Origin: DATGEP01 sp035310125
GTDB taxonomy: Bacteria > Chloroflexota > Ktedonobacteria > Ktedonobacterales > JADMIN01
DNA length: 37,890 nucleotides
Assembly: GCA_035310125.1 (NCBI GenBank)
Contig: DATGEP010000280.1
Span: 1-37,890, forward strand
Direction of reading: 5' to 3'
Part shown: positions 14,316 to 22,594 of the stretch, one piece after another
Layout of the letters: each line of letters begins with the position of its first letter
Numbering within the stretch: the stretch's first letter is position 1
Notes under the pieces: generated by a model
The model's database searches: none
What the model was told of the DNA's origin: nothing
Seen by the model: only the letters and a program-made list of their open reading frames with translations
Translations under genes and position numbers: made by a program

Positions 14316-15965
14316 TTATCGCCCGATGTCCTTGCGCATGAAACGCGCGGAGGCCAGCACCAGCGCCACTACGGCAACGACCAGCACGAACAGGACATCC
14401 CCCACGCGCAGGCCATTGATCAGCGGCGTTCCATAGTAGTAGAAGGCGGAGAATCGCAGCGTCGCATTCGGCCATTTCAGCTCTGGACCAACGAAGGTGA
14501 TGAAAAACCAGATCACCAGCAGGAAGCTCAAGAGGCCGGTATCAATGGCTGACCGCAGCCAGCCGGAGAAGAGATAGCCGATAGCCGCCATCAGCAGCCC
14601 AAGTGGAATCATGGAAAGCGTGGCGGCGGCCAGATTGCCTCCATCGAGCGCCAGGCCGCTGGCTGCCGAAGCTAGCGCTGTCAGCGCCAGTGTCAGCACA
14701 CCAATGATGATCGTCGCGGTGGTCAGTGCGCCAAAACGCGCCAGCAGGACCATCAGACGCGGCTGGGGTGTCGCCAGCACCAGCTCCTGCCGGCCCTCCT
14801 CCTCATCAGCCGCCCAGCTGCTCGCCTGGGTGAGAGCGAACACCATCAGGAGCAGCGGCACGAACACAAAGAGGAAGCTCAGCAACGAGGCGTTGAAGCT
14901 CACGTTGCTGCCGCCAACACTGGTGATCAGATGCTTCAGGGACGGTGTGCTTTGGAAGAGCTTCGCGAGCTGTTGCTCCGTCTGCTTGGCGATGAAGACC
15001 ATCCACGCGGAAAACCCACCGATGGCGACCGTCCACCAGAACGTAGGAACGGCAATCCTCGCCAGGCTGCGTGTATACACTGAGCGCAGCGACCAGGCGC
15101 TCACCGGCAGCGCGCGCTCCGGCGGCACGGCGCGCTCCGGCAAGCGCAGGAAGCCGGGCAGCGCCACCGCCGCGCCGATGTCGCGCCGCAGGAAGAGCCA
15201 GATCGCCGCCCCGCTCAAGACAACACTCAGGGCCAGCATCACCAGCAGCGCGCCCACATTGGCACCGTAGCTTGGTATCAGGGGTTTGCTCAGGTTGTAG
15301 TAGTAGACCGGCGACAGACGCGACAGTCCCTCGGTTCCAGAGATGACCCGATGGAGCATGTCAATCACAATGAAGACGAGCAGCAGGCCACCCGTTATCC
15401 CCGCCGCCGTGCGCCGCTCCTGGACAAATTGGGAAATGAACAGCGCAATCGCCCCGAAGACGGCGCAGACCAGCGCGAGATTCAGACCGAAGAGCAGGGC
15501 GCCGCCAAAGCCAAAGTCCGCGTTGTAGCCCTTGCCGCCGGCAAACGTCAGCAGCCCGATCAGCACAGCCATCGCCAGCAGCGCCGTCCACATCGCCGCG
15601 AGCTTCTCCACCGCCACACGCCCGCGCCCGCGCGGCAGCGAGAGCATGGCGTCCATCGAGCCGCGCTCCTCCTCGCCGCGCAGCATACGGCTGCCCACCA
15701 GAATCGGCCAGAGGGCCATCACCAGAACCGTGAAGCCATACTTCCAGGTGGCATAGCCGCCGGGGGTATCAACTCGTATTGGCTCGGCAATCCAGGAAAA
15801 CGAGTAAGCCAGGCTGACGAGTGAGGCGCGCGCTGCGGGCGTGGCGATCAACGAGGAGACGGCAGACAGCACCGTAAACATGAGCAGGCCCATGCCTATT
15901 CCCCAGCCGACAATGGCGAAGCGAAAATCTCGCAGCGTTTTGAGATAGACGCTACTGAACCACAT
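14316..15965 (-). CDS. ABC-2 type exporter permease
   Basis: 549 residues with about twelve hydrophobic segments in two halves: one begins IVGWGIGMGLLMFTVLSAV near residue 18, the second begins near residue 295 (RIAVPTFWWTVAIGGFSAWMVFIA). This doubled layout is typical of large ABC-2 permeases that pair with a single ATPase as a dimeric exporter. EEERGSMDAMLSLP and DEEEGRQELVLATP are the paired cytoplasmic loops expected to contact the ATPase. The start overlaps the end of the ATPase gene by 14 bases. The exported substrate is unknown; similar operons export antimicrobials or lipids. Confidence 0.9.
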   Translation of the reverse strand: MWFSSVYLKTLRDFRFAIVGWGIGMGLLMFTVLSAVSSLIATPAARASLVSLAYSFSWIAEPIRVDTPGGYATWKYGFTVLVMALWPILVGSRMLRGEEERGSMDAMLSLPRGRGRVAVEKLAAMWTALLAMAVLIGLLTFAGGKGYNADFGFGGALLFGLNLALVCAVFGAIALFISQFVQERRTAAGITGGLLLVFIVIDMLHRVISGTEGLSRLSPVYYYNLSKPLIPSYGANVGALLVMLALSVVLSGAAIWLFLRRDIGAAVALPGFLRLPERAVPPERALPVSAWSLRSVYTRSLARIAVPTFWWTVAIGGFSAWMVFIAKQTEQQLAKLFQSTPSLKHLITSVGGSNVSFNASLLSFLFVFVPLLLMVFALTQASSWAADEEEGRQELVLATPQPRLMVLLARFGALTTATIIIGVLTLALTALASAASGLALDGGNLAAATLSMIPLGLLMAAIGYLFSGWLRSAIDTGLLSFLLVIWFFITFVGPELKWPNATLRFSAFYYYGTPLINGLRVGDVLFVLVVAVVALVLASARFMRKDIGR

Positions 15966-16881
15966 GATGCGCCCCCTTGGCGGCGAGGCCGTCGCCCTCG
16001 TAATAGCGCAGGAAGATGTCTTCCAGGCTGGGTTCGTGACTGGTTAGGGCCACAACTCGATACTGCGCTGCCGCCTTGATAACAGCGTCCACGCCGCCCT
16101 GCACCTCCAGGCGCAGCGTATGCCCATCAGCCAGCGCCTCCATCTGTTCCACGCCATCCAGCATCCGGAACGCCTCGGTCGGCGCCGCATCCGCGAAGGT
16201 GATCGTGACTTCGTGGCGCTTGATGTCTTTCAGCTCGGTTACGCTGGCCACGCGCACCAATTGCCCCTCGCGGATGATCGCCACACGATTGCAGGTCTGC
16301 TCGACCTCGCTCAAGATGTGCGAAGAGAGGAAGACGGTGCGCCCATCGTCGCGTACTTCTTTGACCATGCGATCGAACTCCTGCTGGTTCAGCGGATCCA
16401 GGCCGCTGGTCGGCTCATCCAAAATCAGCAGGCGCGGGCGGTGCATAAAAGCTTGAACGATCCCAACCTTGCGCTTATTGCCGCTAGAATATTGCCGGAA
16501 CTTACGGGTGGGATCCAGTTCCAGCCGCGCGATGAGCTGCTTGAGATAGGCTTGATCAACGCCGCCGCGCAGATGACCGAAGTATTCGAGAATCTGCCCG
16601 CCGGTCAGATTGGGGTCGAGCGAAAGCTCGCCGGGCAGGTAGCCGGCCAGCCGCTTGATCTCCACCGATTGCTGCCAGCAGTCCAGCCCGGCAATGCTCG
16701 CCGTGCCAGCGTCGGCGCGAAGCAGCGCCATGAGCAGGCGAATCGTGGTGGTTTTGCCTGCCCCGTTGGGACCCAGAAAGCCGAACACCTCACCCTCTTC
16801 GATGCCAAATGTCACATCATCAATGCCACGGCTCTTGCCGTAATGCTTCGTGAGCTTGTTGACGTCAACGATGATTCCCAT
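15952..16881 (-). CDS. ABC transporter ATP-binding protein
   Basis: 309 residues. Walker A GPNGAGKT at 37-44, a degenerate signature YSSGNKRKVGIVQA, and Walker B LLILDEPTSGLDP are all present, followed by a C-terminal accessory domain of about 90 residues. The variant signature is usual in ABC-2 exporter ATPases of the CcmA/DrrA type. Start ATG 16881 is supported by GGAGGGG just upstream and by family N-termini; an open frame extends 79 codons further but lies over the regulator gene. It energises the permease encoded next and is co-transcribed with the upstream regulator. Confidence 0.95.
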   Translation of the reverse strand: MGIIVDVNKLTKHYGKSRGIDDVTFGIEEGEVFGFLGPNGAGKTTTIRLLMALLRADAGTASIAGLDCWQQSVEIKRLAGYLPGELSLDPNLTGGQILEYFGHLRGGVDQAYLKQLIARLELDPTRKFRQYSSGNKRKVGIVQAFMHRPRLLILDEPTSGLDPLNQQEFDRMVKEVRDDGRTVFLSSHILSEVEQTCNRVAIIREGQLVRVASVTELKDIKRHEVTITFADAAPTEAFRMLDGVEQMEALADGHTLRLEVQGGVDAVIKAAAQYRVVALTSHEPSLEDIFLRYYEGDGLAAKGAHHVVQ

Positions 16882-16945
16882 ATCCCCTCCTCGAGGATGC
16901 GTCACTCTCTTGGAGTGCTCCGGCTGGCTGCGCGTGCTACTCCCA

Positions 16946-17422
16946 TTACTTCTCTCGACGACGCGCACGCCAGCGTTCGATCGTGTCTCGGCGGTCTGCC
17001 ATGAGCAGATCGCAGTACTCCAGCAGGTCTTCGAGATGCTCACGTGCCGTACGTTCCGACTCGCTCGCGGCTGCCAGCCCCCGCTCTCCCAGGCGGCGGA
17101 GCATCGCGATCCCTTCAAGCTCGGTCCGCAAAGCGAGCTCCCACGTGTCCACTCCGAAACGATAGTAGTCGCGCCGGTCGCCTGGCAGCGAGATTTGCTC
17201 CGCCAGGCTTGATGCGATGATCAGACGGATATTGGTGGAGATGGAAGCGCGCGAGACCCGCAACGAGCTTGCCATGTCGTCGAGCGACAGCGGGCGGTCC
17301 GCGACCAGCAGCAAACCGAGGATACGACCGCCGATACGCGGCAGCCCGTAGCGCTCGAAGTAAACGCCCATGCTTTCGATGAATTCCCGCAACGCCGGCG
17401 AGAGACTTTCAACTTCCGCCAT
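16946..17422 (-). CDS. GbsR/MarR-type winged-helix regulator
   Basis: 158 residues. The N-terminal ALREFIESMGVYFERYGLPR and RIGGRILGLLLVADRPLSLD, followed by SSLRVSRASISTNIRLI, are the GbsR-family dimer and winged-helix region; a helical C-terminus follows. AGGAGA precedes the start. It lies 64 bases before the ABC ATPase gene on the same strand, so it very likely controls this exporter operon. A perfect 16-base palindrome in its own promoter is the likely operator. The inducer is unknown. Confidence 0.9.
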   Translation of the reverse strand: MAEVESLSPALREFIESMGVYFERYGLPRIGGRILGLLLVADRPLSLDDMASSLRVSRASISTNIRLIIASSLAEQISLPGDRRDYYRFGVDTWELALRTELEGIAMLRRLGERGLAAASESERTAREHLEDLLEYCDLLMADRRDTIERWRARRREK

Positions 17423-17455
17423 GTGATTCTCCTGTCCGCCTTCCGGCTTGACAAA

Positions 17456-17491
17456 AGTGTAGCGCGTTTAGTTATTTCAGTCAAGACTGAA
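17456..17491 (-). promoter_or_regulatory. Promoter and palindromic operator of the regulator-ABC operon
   Basis: On the minus strand TTGACT (17479-17484), 17 bases and TACACT (17456-17461) form a good promoter. The 16-base perfect palindrome TTCAGTCAAGACTGAA at 17476-17491 covers the -35 element, so a bound dimer would block RNA polymerase. This fits autoregulation by the GbsR-type protein. Confidence 0.65.
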
Positions 17492-17554
17492 TGAAGTAAA
17501 TAAAACGTCAAGATCGGAGAGCAGTCGTATTCTCCTATAGCGTTTGCCCGACCT

Positions 17555-17563
17555 TGCTATACT
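17555..17563 (+). promoter_or_regulatory. Extended -10 promoter for the PH-like membrane protein gene
   Basis: TGCTATACT is TG-n-TATACT. No convincing -35 lies upstream. The start site would be near 17570, about 70 bases before the chosen GTG start. Confidence 0.4.
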
Positions 17564-17638
17564 TGCCATGCGGAACAATTGCGCGGTCGCGTGCCGGATG
17601 CCGGTATGGCGGCCTGGAGAAATGGGGTAGAAGAGAGC

Positions 17639-19534
17639 GTGTCAAATCCTCGTCCGCCGCGGCGGGAGGCCCCAGCCGCCACCATGCGTCTTCGCGACCT
17701 CGCCCTGGATGATCGCGAGCGCTCGTTCTATGGTCCGCGAACGGGTGATTGGCTCCTGATGGGCTTGATGGTTGTCATCCTGCTGGGCAACGGCGCGTAC
17801 ATCTGGCATCAGACGGGCGCCGGCAGCCATGTGGGCCGTGCGGTATTTTTTGGCCTGGTGCTGCTCTGCATGTTGTGGTCGGCCCTGGTCTACACCTTCA
17901 AGCTCTCGGTCTGCGTGCGCGTCGGCCCCCAGGGACTCAGCGTGGTGCGTGGACCCTGGCGCACTGAGCTTCCCTGGCGTGAGGCCGCGCGCCTGACCGA
18001 GCGAACACAACTAATCCAGGGACAACGCTATCGCTGGCTGGTCGCGCTCGCTCGCGATGGACGCAAAATGCAGATCCGCGACGATATGGTGGACGACTAC
18101 GCTCGGTTCCGCATCGAAGTGAACGAGCGCTACCGGCTCTGGCGCGATCACGGCGGGACCTGGGGCACGACGGGTGGTGGGCCATACACCGCCAGGGAGA
18201 CGCTGGCCGGGCAGACGCTCTGGGCGGCGGTCGGCGCCGCGGCGCTGGCGCTCCCAGCGGCCTATTTCCTCGTGCTGCTGCCGGAGACAGATCCGCTTGG
18301 CTGGCTGCTGCTCGCGCTCGCGGCGCTCTGTGCGATAGCCAGCCTGCGTGGTCTGCTGCGTCGCGCGACGTACATCGTAGACGCGAAAGCCATCGAGGTG
18401 CGGCAAAAGGCCAGCACATTGAAGTTGGCCTGGCGCAATGTGGTGAAAGTGGACCGGACACGGCATGCTTTCGGCGGCATCATCTCAGTAGGCATCGCTA
18501 TCGGACGCTTTGCCCTGAAGCTGGTCGCGCGAACGGATGGGCGCGTCGAGAGTTTCGACTGGGCGCCGCGTGTGCCGGAATATCTGACGCTGCGTGGCGG
18601 CGGACATCAGGTGCGGGTGCGGCTGCATCGCCTGGAGCGCCCCGACGAGCTGCTGGCCTGGGTCGAGTTCTACGAGCGTGTCGGTCGGCGTGTGGCCGAG
18701 AGCGAGCCGGCACGCAAGACGGGCGGGCCGACGCGGCGGCTGGCGCTGGAATCAGCGCCGGCTGCCAGTGAGGCAGCATACGCGGAACAGCCATATGATG
18801 GATACGTGGAACCCGACGACCTTACCGACAGGACGGGGCCAGTGGACCCCTGGGGCGCTGGACGGGACGGCGAGCCGGAGACGGATCGCGTTCCGGCGCT
18901 GCCAGCGGAAGAGTTCGCGGGTGAAGACAGCTGGCTGCGCTCTGAGCCAGTCGCCCGGCGCCCAATGCCGCCCGAAGCCGAGCAGCCCCGGCAGACTGCC
19001 GCACCAGCGATGCCGCCCTTCACGCCTCATGCGGCTGACGATAGCCGGGAGCAATCGTTTTCCGGCTTGGATATCTTCGCCAGTAAAGCGGCGCGCAATA
19101 CGTCACTGCCGTCTTCCGCCGCGTCTGAGGAGCATGCGGCACCGCCACCTCGCAACGACGCTCCGCCGGAGCATAGGGGCCATCTCAGAGAACCGGGTGA
19201 GTGGAGCTCCACGTCTGAGGAAGCGCCGCCATACGACCCTCGCGCTTACCAGCCTGCCGCACACAAATGGCAGGCCTCGCGCACCGTGGAGAGCTGGGAG
19301 CCTGCGGAGACCGCGTCGCAATCGCACCCCATCTCGCCGGAGCGGGAGCCAGCCGTGTTCGCGGAGAGCTGGCTCGACGACGAGGTCGAGCCGAATGTAG
19401 ATGAGCACGCTCCGGCGGAAACGAGTGGGAGTCTGGCCGACTCATTCGCGCCGTGGCGAGACGATGCGAGCTGGCAGCCACCCCAGCTACCACGCTTTGG
19501 TCCGCCACCACCTGATGCTCAGCGCGAAGAATAA
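17639..19534 (+). CDS. Membrane protein with two PH-like domains and a long disordered tail
   Basis: 631 residues from GTG 17639, chosen for the GAAGAGAG just upstream; TTG 17579, ATG 17606 and ATG 17684 are also in frame. Four hydrophobic helices come in two pairs: about 38-55 and 66-86, then 192-214 and 219-237. Each pair is followed by a cytoplasmic beta-rich segment (about 90-165 and 244-360). The second, with LKLAWRNVVKVDR and FALKLVARTDGRV, resembles bacterial PH domains, so the protein looks like an internal duplication. Residues after about 360 are acidic, Pro/Ser/Glu-rich and probably disordered. Function unknown. It precedes a small membrane protein by 47 bases and may be co-transcribed with it. 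Confidence 0.7.
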   Translation: MSNPRPPRREAPAATMRLRDLALDDRERSFYGPRTGDWLLMGLMVVILLGNGAYIWHQTGAGSHVGRAVFFGLVLLCMLWSALVYTFKLSVCVRVGPQGLSVVRGPWRTELPWREAARLTERTQLIQGQRYRWLVALARDGRKMQIRDDMVDDYARFRIEVNERYRLWRDHGGTWGTTGGGPYTARETLAGQTLWAAVGAAALALPAAYFLVLLPETDPLGWLLLALAALCAIASLRGLLRRATYIVDAKAIEVRQKASTLKLAWRNVVKVDRTRHAFGGIISVGIAIGRFALKLVARTDGRVESFDWAPRVPEYLTLRGGGHQVRVRLHRLERPDELLAWVEFYERVGRRVAESEPARKTGGPTRRLALESAPAASEAAYAEQPYDGYVEPDDLTDRTGPVDPWGAGRDGEPETDRVPALPAEEFAGEDSWLRSEPVARRPMPPEAEQPRQTAAPAMPPFTPHAADDSREQSFSGLDIFASKAARNTSLPSSAASEEHAAPPPRNDAPPEHRGHLREPGEWSSTSEEAPPYDPRAYQPAAHKWQASRTVESWEPAETASQSHPISPEREPAVFAESWLDDEVEPNVDEHAPAETSGSLADSFAPWRDDASWQPPQLPRFGPPPPDAQREE

Positions 19535-19581
19535 CGAGCGATAGCTGTGGTAGACAAACGGCAAAAGAGTGAGTAGCAGCC

Positions 19582-19929
19582 GTGCTCGACTTTCTCAAAC
19601 CGATATTTCCCTTTGCGTTTGCCGTTGTCTGGTTTGGGGTGATGCTTGCCCTGTATTTCCGCGTGCGCGCGAAGCAGCGCGAGTATTTTCGGCAGCTCCC
19701 ACCCGTTGAAGGCATCCCGCTCGATATGTACGTGAGCGGGAGTCGCGCCGCCAATCGTGCGATCAAGCGCGTGATGTGGCAGCGTCAGCCCGATCCGCTG
19801 CTTGAGCGACTCCGGCGCGAGATATGGCGCCGTTTGCGCTACCAAATCATATGGACCTTCGCGTTCCCGCCCGTAACCATCGCAGTAATCGCACTCTTGG
19901 CAGTGGCCGGGCTTGTCCACCCGAATTGA
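19582..19929 (+). CDS. Small two-helix membrane protein, unknown function
   Basis: 115 residues from a GTG start; GAGTGAGTAG lies upstream. Helix one is about 8-27 (IFPFAFAVVWFGVMLALYFR) and helix two about 89-111 (IIWTFAFPPVTIAVIALLAVAGL). Between them is a basic cytoplasmic loop of about 60 residues with many Arg and Gln. No family recognised. It converges with the nicotinate phosphoribosyltransferase gene. Confidence 0.65.
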   Translation: MLDFLKPIFPFAFAVVWFGVMLALYFRVRAKQREYFRQLPPVEGIPLDMYVSGSRAANRAIKRVMWQRQPDPLLERLRREIWRRLRYQIIWTFAFPPVTIAVIALLAVAGLVHPN

Positions 19930-20024
19930 GCGGTTGGCGCTGCTCAGCGCCTGGCGTCGTCGCCCGCTTTCATGTGAGAAAGACGGCCCCGCCGCCAGCG
20001 ACGAATAGCAAGGCGAGCCTGGTA

Positions 20025-21446
20025 TCAGTCGCCGTCCATCTGCTCCGGCACCGCCTCATCGAGCACGCCGGCTCCGGTCGCCGTGTTCGACGCTTCATCG
20101 CGCACATGTTGCAGGGATTCGCTGAAGCGCACGGAGTAGGGTTGCGCGACGACAAGTGCGCGATACCTGAACGGTATCGCGCGAAGATTGGCCTGCGCCA
20201 ACTCCAGCACCTCGGAAAGTGGCGGCAGGCTGCCGGGAATGATGTGGCCCTGGCGCACCACTGGGCGTAGCAGACGCATATATCCTGGGGGCGCTGGCTC
20301 GTGCTCAAGCTGCACGACGTCTTCCTGCCACGCGGGGTGGCGATAGACTTCCTTTCGACCCGGCCAGGTAGTCTTATTTCCCGCGATCTTGAGCTTGGGT
20401 AAGCCGTTGCCGTCCTCCTCGACGTACCATGCCTCTTTGTACACGCCTCCTAGCGCGCCGCCGCTCACGCCATGTGCGATATTTCCCGCTCCCGTGCCAA
20501 GCGAGGTGCCCACGCCGAAAGCGTCAATCTCCGCGCCGGCCGCCAGCAAATCAGCGATCTCAAATTCATCCAGGTCGCCGCTGCCCAGGATGCGTACACT
20601 GCTCATGCCCGCCAGCCGGAGCTGCTCACGGACATACTTGCTGTCGGCCACGATGTCGCCGCTATCGAGCCGGACGGCGGCGAGCGTGTGACCGAGGCTA
20701 TCGCTAATCCGCCCCGCGACTTCGATGGCGGTGGTAATAGCGCGCCGCGCGTCGTAGGTATCCAGCAGCAAGGTGTAGCGATTGAACGACCCCGCGATAG
20801 CCTCGAAGGCTTCCTCTTCCGATGGGAACAGCTGAATGAGCGCGTGCGGAACAGTGCCCGTAGCGGGGAGGCGATAGTCGAAGGCGGCAGCGAGCAGCGA
20901 CGTGCTGGTGCAGCCGCCGATGAACGACGACCGCGCCACGACCATCGGATTTTGGGCGCGGCGGAACGCGAACTCCGAGACACGCCGCTGCTGCGCCGCC
21001 CAGACGATGCGCGACGCTTTGGTGGCGACGAGTGTGGCAAGGTTGATGGCCTGGAGCAGCCCTGACTCCATCAGCAGCGCCTCGCGAAACGGCGCCGTGA
21101 CCCGCAAAAGCGGCTCGTTTGGGAAGGCGATGGCGCCTTCAGGCATGGCGGCGATATCGCCCGTAAAGCGCAGTGAAGCCAGCTCATCCAGGAACGCGGC
21201 GTCGTAGTCACGGATACGCGCCAGGAACGCCAGCTCATCCGGCTTATAGTGAAAAGCCTGGACGAATCTGAGCGCTTCCTCTAGCCCGGCCAGCAGCATG
21301 TACGCACCGCCGAAGGGCGCCGACCGGACGTAAAGATCGAAGGTCGTCACGCCGTTTCGCCCCGTCACCCAGCTTACATACGCGGCGTCGGGGTGATACA
21401 TATCAGTAAAGAGTCCGGGATGCTCCCCCGGTGTGCGGCGCAACAT
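20025..21446 (-). CDS. pncB: Nicotinate phosphoribosyltransferase
   Basis: 473 residues. The enzyme joins nicotinate and PRPP to nicotinate mononucleotide in NAD salvage. Family marks are GLFTDMYHPDAAYVSW at the N-terminus, a variant of the usual LLTDLYQLTMA, then FRRAQNPM and SSFIGGCTSTSLLAA near residue 170, RLDSGDIVADSK near residue 265, and DAFGVGTSLGTG near residue 312. Length is normal for the long type. The gene starts 15 bases after the stop of the DUF1992 gene on the same strand, so they are probably co-transcribed. The last 25 residues are polar and variable. Confidence 0.92.
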   Translation of the reverse strand: MLRRTPGEHPGLFTDMYHPDAAYVSWVTGRNGVTTFDLYVRSAPFGGAYMLLAGLEEALRFVQAFHYKPDELAFLARIRDYDAAFLDELASLRFTGDIAAMPEGAIAFPNEPLLRVTAPFREALLMESGLLQAINLATLVATKASRIVWAAQQRRVSEFAFRRAQNPMVVARSSFIGGCTSTSLLAAAFDYRLPATGTVPHALIQLFPSEEEAFEAIAGSFNRYTLLLDTYDARRAITTAIEVAGRISDSLGHTLAAVRLDSGDIVADSKYVREQLRLAGMSSVRILGSGDLDEFEIADLLAAGAEIDAFGVGTSLGTGAGNIAHGVSGGALGGVYKEAWYVEEDGNGLPKLKIAGNKTTWPGRKEVYRHPAWQEDVVQLEHEPAPPGYMRLLRPVVRQGHIIPGSLPPLSEVLELAQANLRAIPFRYRALVVAQPYSVRFSESLQHVRDEASNTATGAGVLDEAVPEQMDGD

Positions 21447-21461
21447 ACGTGATACTCTCTC

Positions 21462-21995
21462 TTATTCCGCCAGGCGCGGGAACTCGTCGTCGAAGACCCG
21501 TAGCTTCGCGTCCACATCCAGCAAACGCCGATGCAGCGCGGGCGGGACGATGATATTCAGGCTCAGAACGTTGCTATTGATCGCCCTCAGCGACTCGTCA
21601 TAGCGCGCGCGTGTCTTGTTCCGCAGCAGATTATACGCGCGGCGATCGCTGGCGAACGCGCGACCCAATTTTAACCGCAGTGTGTCGCGGCGGCGGCGCA
21701 GTGTCACGAGCAACTCTTCGGCGCGAGCCATCGCCGCATCTATCTCTTTGGCGCGTTCGATCTCCGGCGGCGCGAGTTGATTATTCTTCAGCAGACTGTA
21801 GGCGAGCGCCTTGTCGCCGGCGAATACATTCTTCTCGATTCGTAACGGCTTGCCCGCGCCCGGTAGATTGTCAAAGTCGCCACGCTTCTGCGCCTCGGTG
21901 ATCTGCTCCTCAATATAATCGTTCCATTTGCGGCGTTGCCCTGGCTGTTGCGGACTTTTCGGCGATTCGGAAGAAAACGGCGGCTGCGTGGGCAT
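21462..21995 (-). CDS. DUF1992 (DnaJ-homologue-like) domain protein
   Basis: 177 residues from ATG 21995, supported by GGAGGGA 9 bases upstream; a longer frame to 22103 lacks support. After a Pro/Ser/Gln-rich 25-residue start comes the DUF1992 motif YIEEQITEAQKRGDFDNLPG followed by AGKPL, then a helical, Arg-rich remainder ending in ALHRRLLDVDAKLRVFDDEF. Such proteins were annotated as DnaJ-like, but their role is not established. It lies directly upstream of pncB. Confidence 0.85.
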   Translation of the reverse strand: MPTQPPFSSESPKSPQQPGQRRKWNDYIEEQITEAQKRGDFDNLPGAGKPLRIEKNVFAGDKALAYSLLKNNQLAPPEIERAKEIDAAMARAEELLVTLRRRRDTLRLKLGRAFASDRRAYNLLRNKTRARYDESLRAINSNVLSLNIIVPPALHRRLLDVDAKLRVFDDEFPRLAE

Positions 21996-22090
21996 AGTCT
22001 TATCCCTCCACAGAAAGATTGTAGCGGAGGCGGCCAAACTCACCCAGACATCTGCGGCAACACTCGCAAAGATCTCAACCAAGCGACCCG

Positions 22091-22140
22091 GTGGGGCCGA
22101 CATTCCTGCTGGCCCGCGCGGACAAGAATGTCCGGGCCAC
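22091..22140. repeat. Imperfect 50-bp palindrome (second repeat family)
   Basis: The left arm GTGGGGCCGACATTCCTG and the reverse complement of the right arm, GTGGCCCGGACATTCTTG, match at most positions, and the centre is a GC-rich ggcccgcgcgg core. It lies upstream of the DUF1992 gene in a gap without genes. It is distinct from the GTAGGGGCG family. Confidence 0.55.
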
Positions 22141-22238
22141 CTGTAGGAATCAATACCAATATCAATAGAACCGCACGGTCAGCGCCGCAAGGTTGGCAGT
22201 GGAGAAGACGGTGCGCTTGAAGAGGCCCAGCGGCAACA

Positions 22239-22450
22239 GCGGCTCGTGTGTGTGCGCGCCACGAGGAGCGCAAGACGTATTACGAGACGCTAGTGCGTGC
22301 CGCGGAGGCGGACATGCGGGTGGATGATCCGCACACGGTGGCGGCCGCGCTTGGCCGCCGCCTGACGGCGCGGCGCGGCGTTGGCGTGCAGGCGAGCTAT
22401 GTCGCGTGGTGTGACGAGGCGATTGCTGCCATCGAGTCCAGCACGAACAA
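22239..22450 (+). pseudogene. Possible decayed coding remnant, unknown family
   Basis: From about 22257 one frame reads RHEERKTYYETLVRAAEADM, then RVDDPHTVAAALGRRL and ASYVAWCDEAIAAIES, with high GC at third positions as in the real genes here. It has no plausible start with a ribosome site, and the adjacent frame upstream (ALEEAQRQQRLV) looks like the continuation after a frameshift. I do not recognise the family. The rest of the 21996-22594 gap shows only the palindrome at 22091 and no gene. Confidence 0.3.
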
Positions 22451-22594
22451 TCGTGATTCCCCCAGGAGCGGGACGCGCGAAGCGGCGCGCGAAACCAACT
22501 TCCCGTGTGTCATACCAACTCCGGTGGGACGCTGGCATCCTTCACAGGTTTCAGCCCGCATCCCGTCCCGTGTGCCGGTCGTTCAGTCGTTTTA

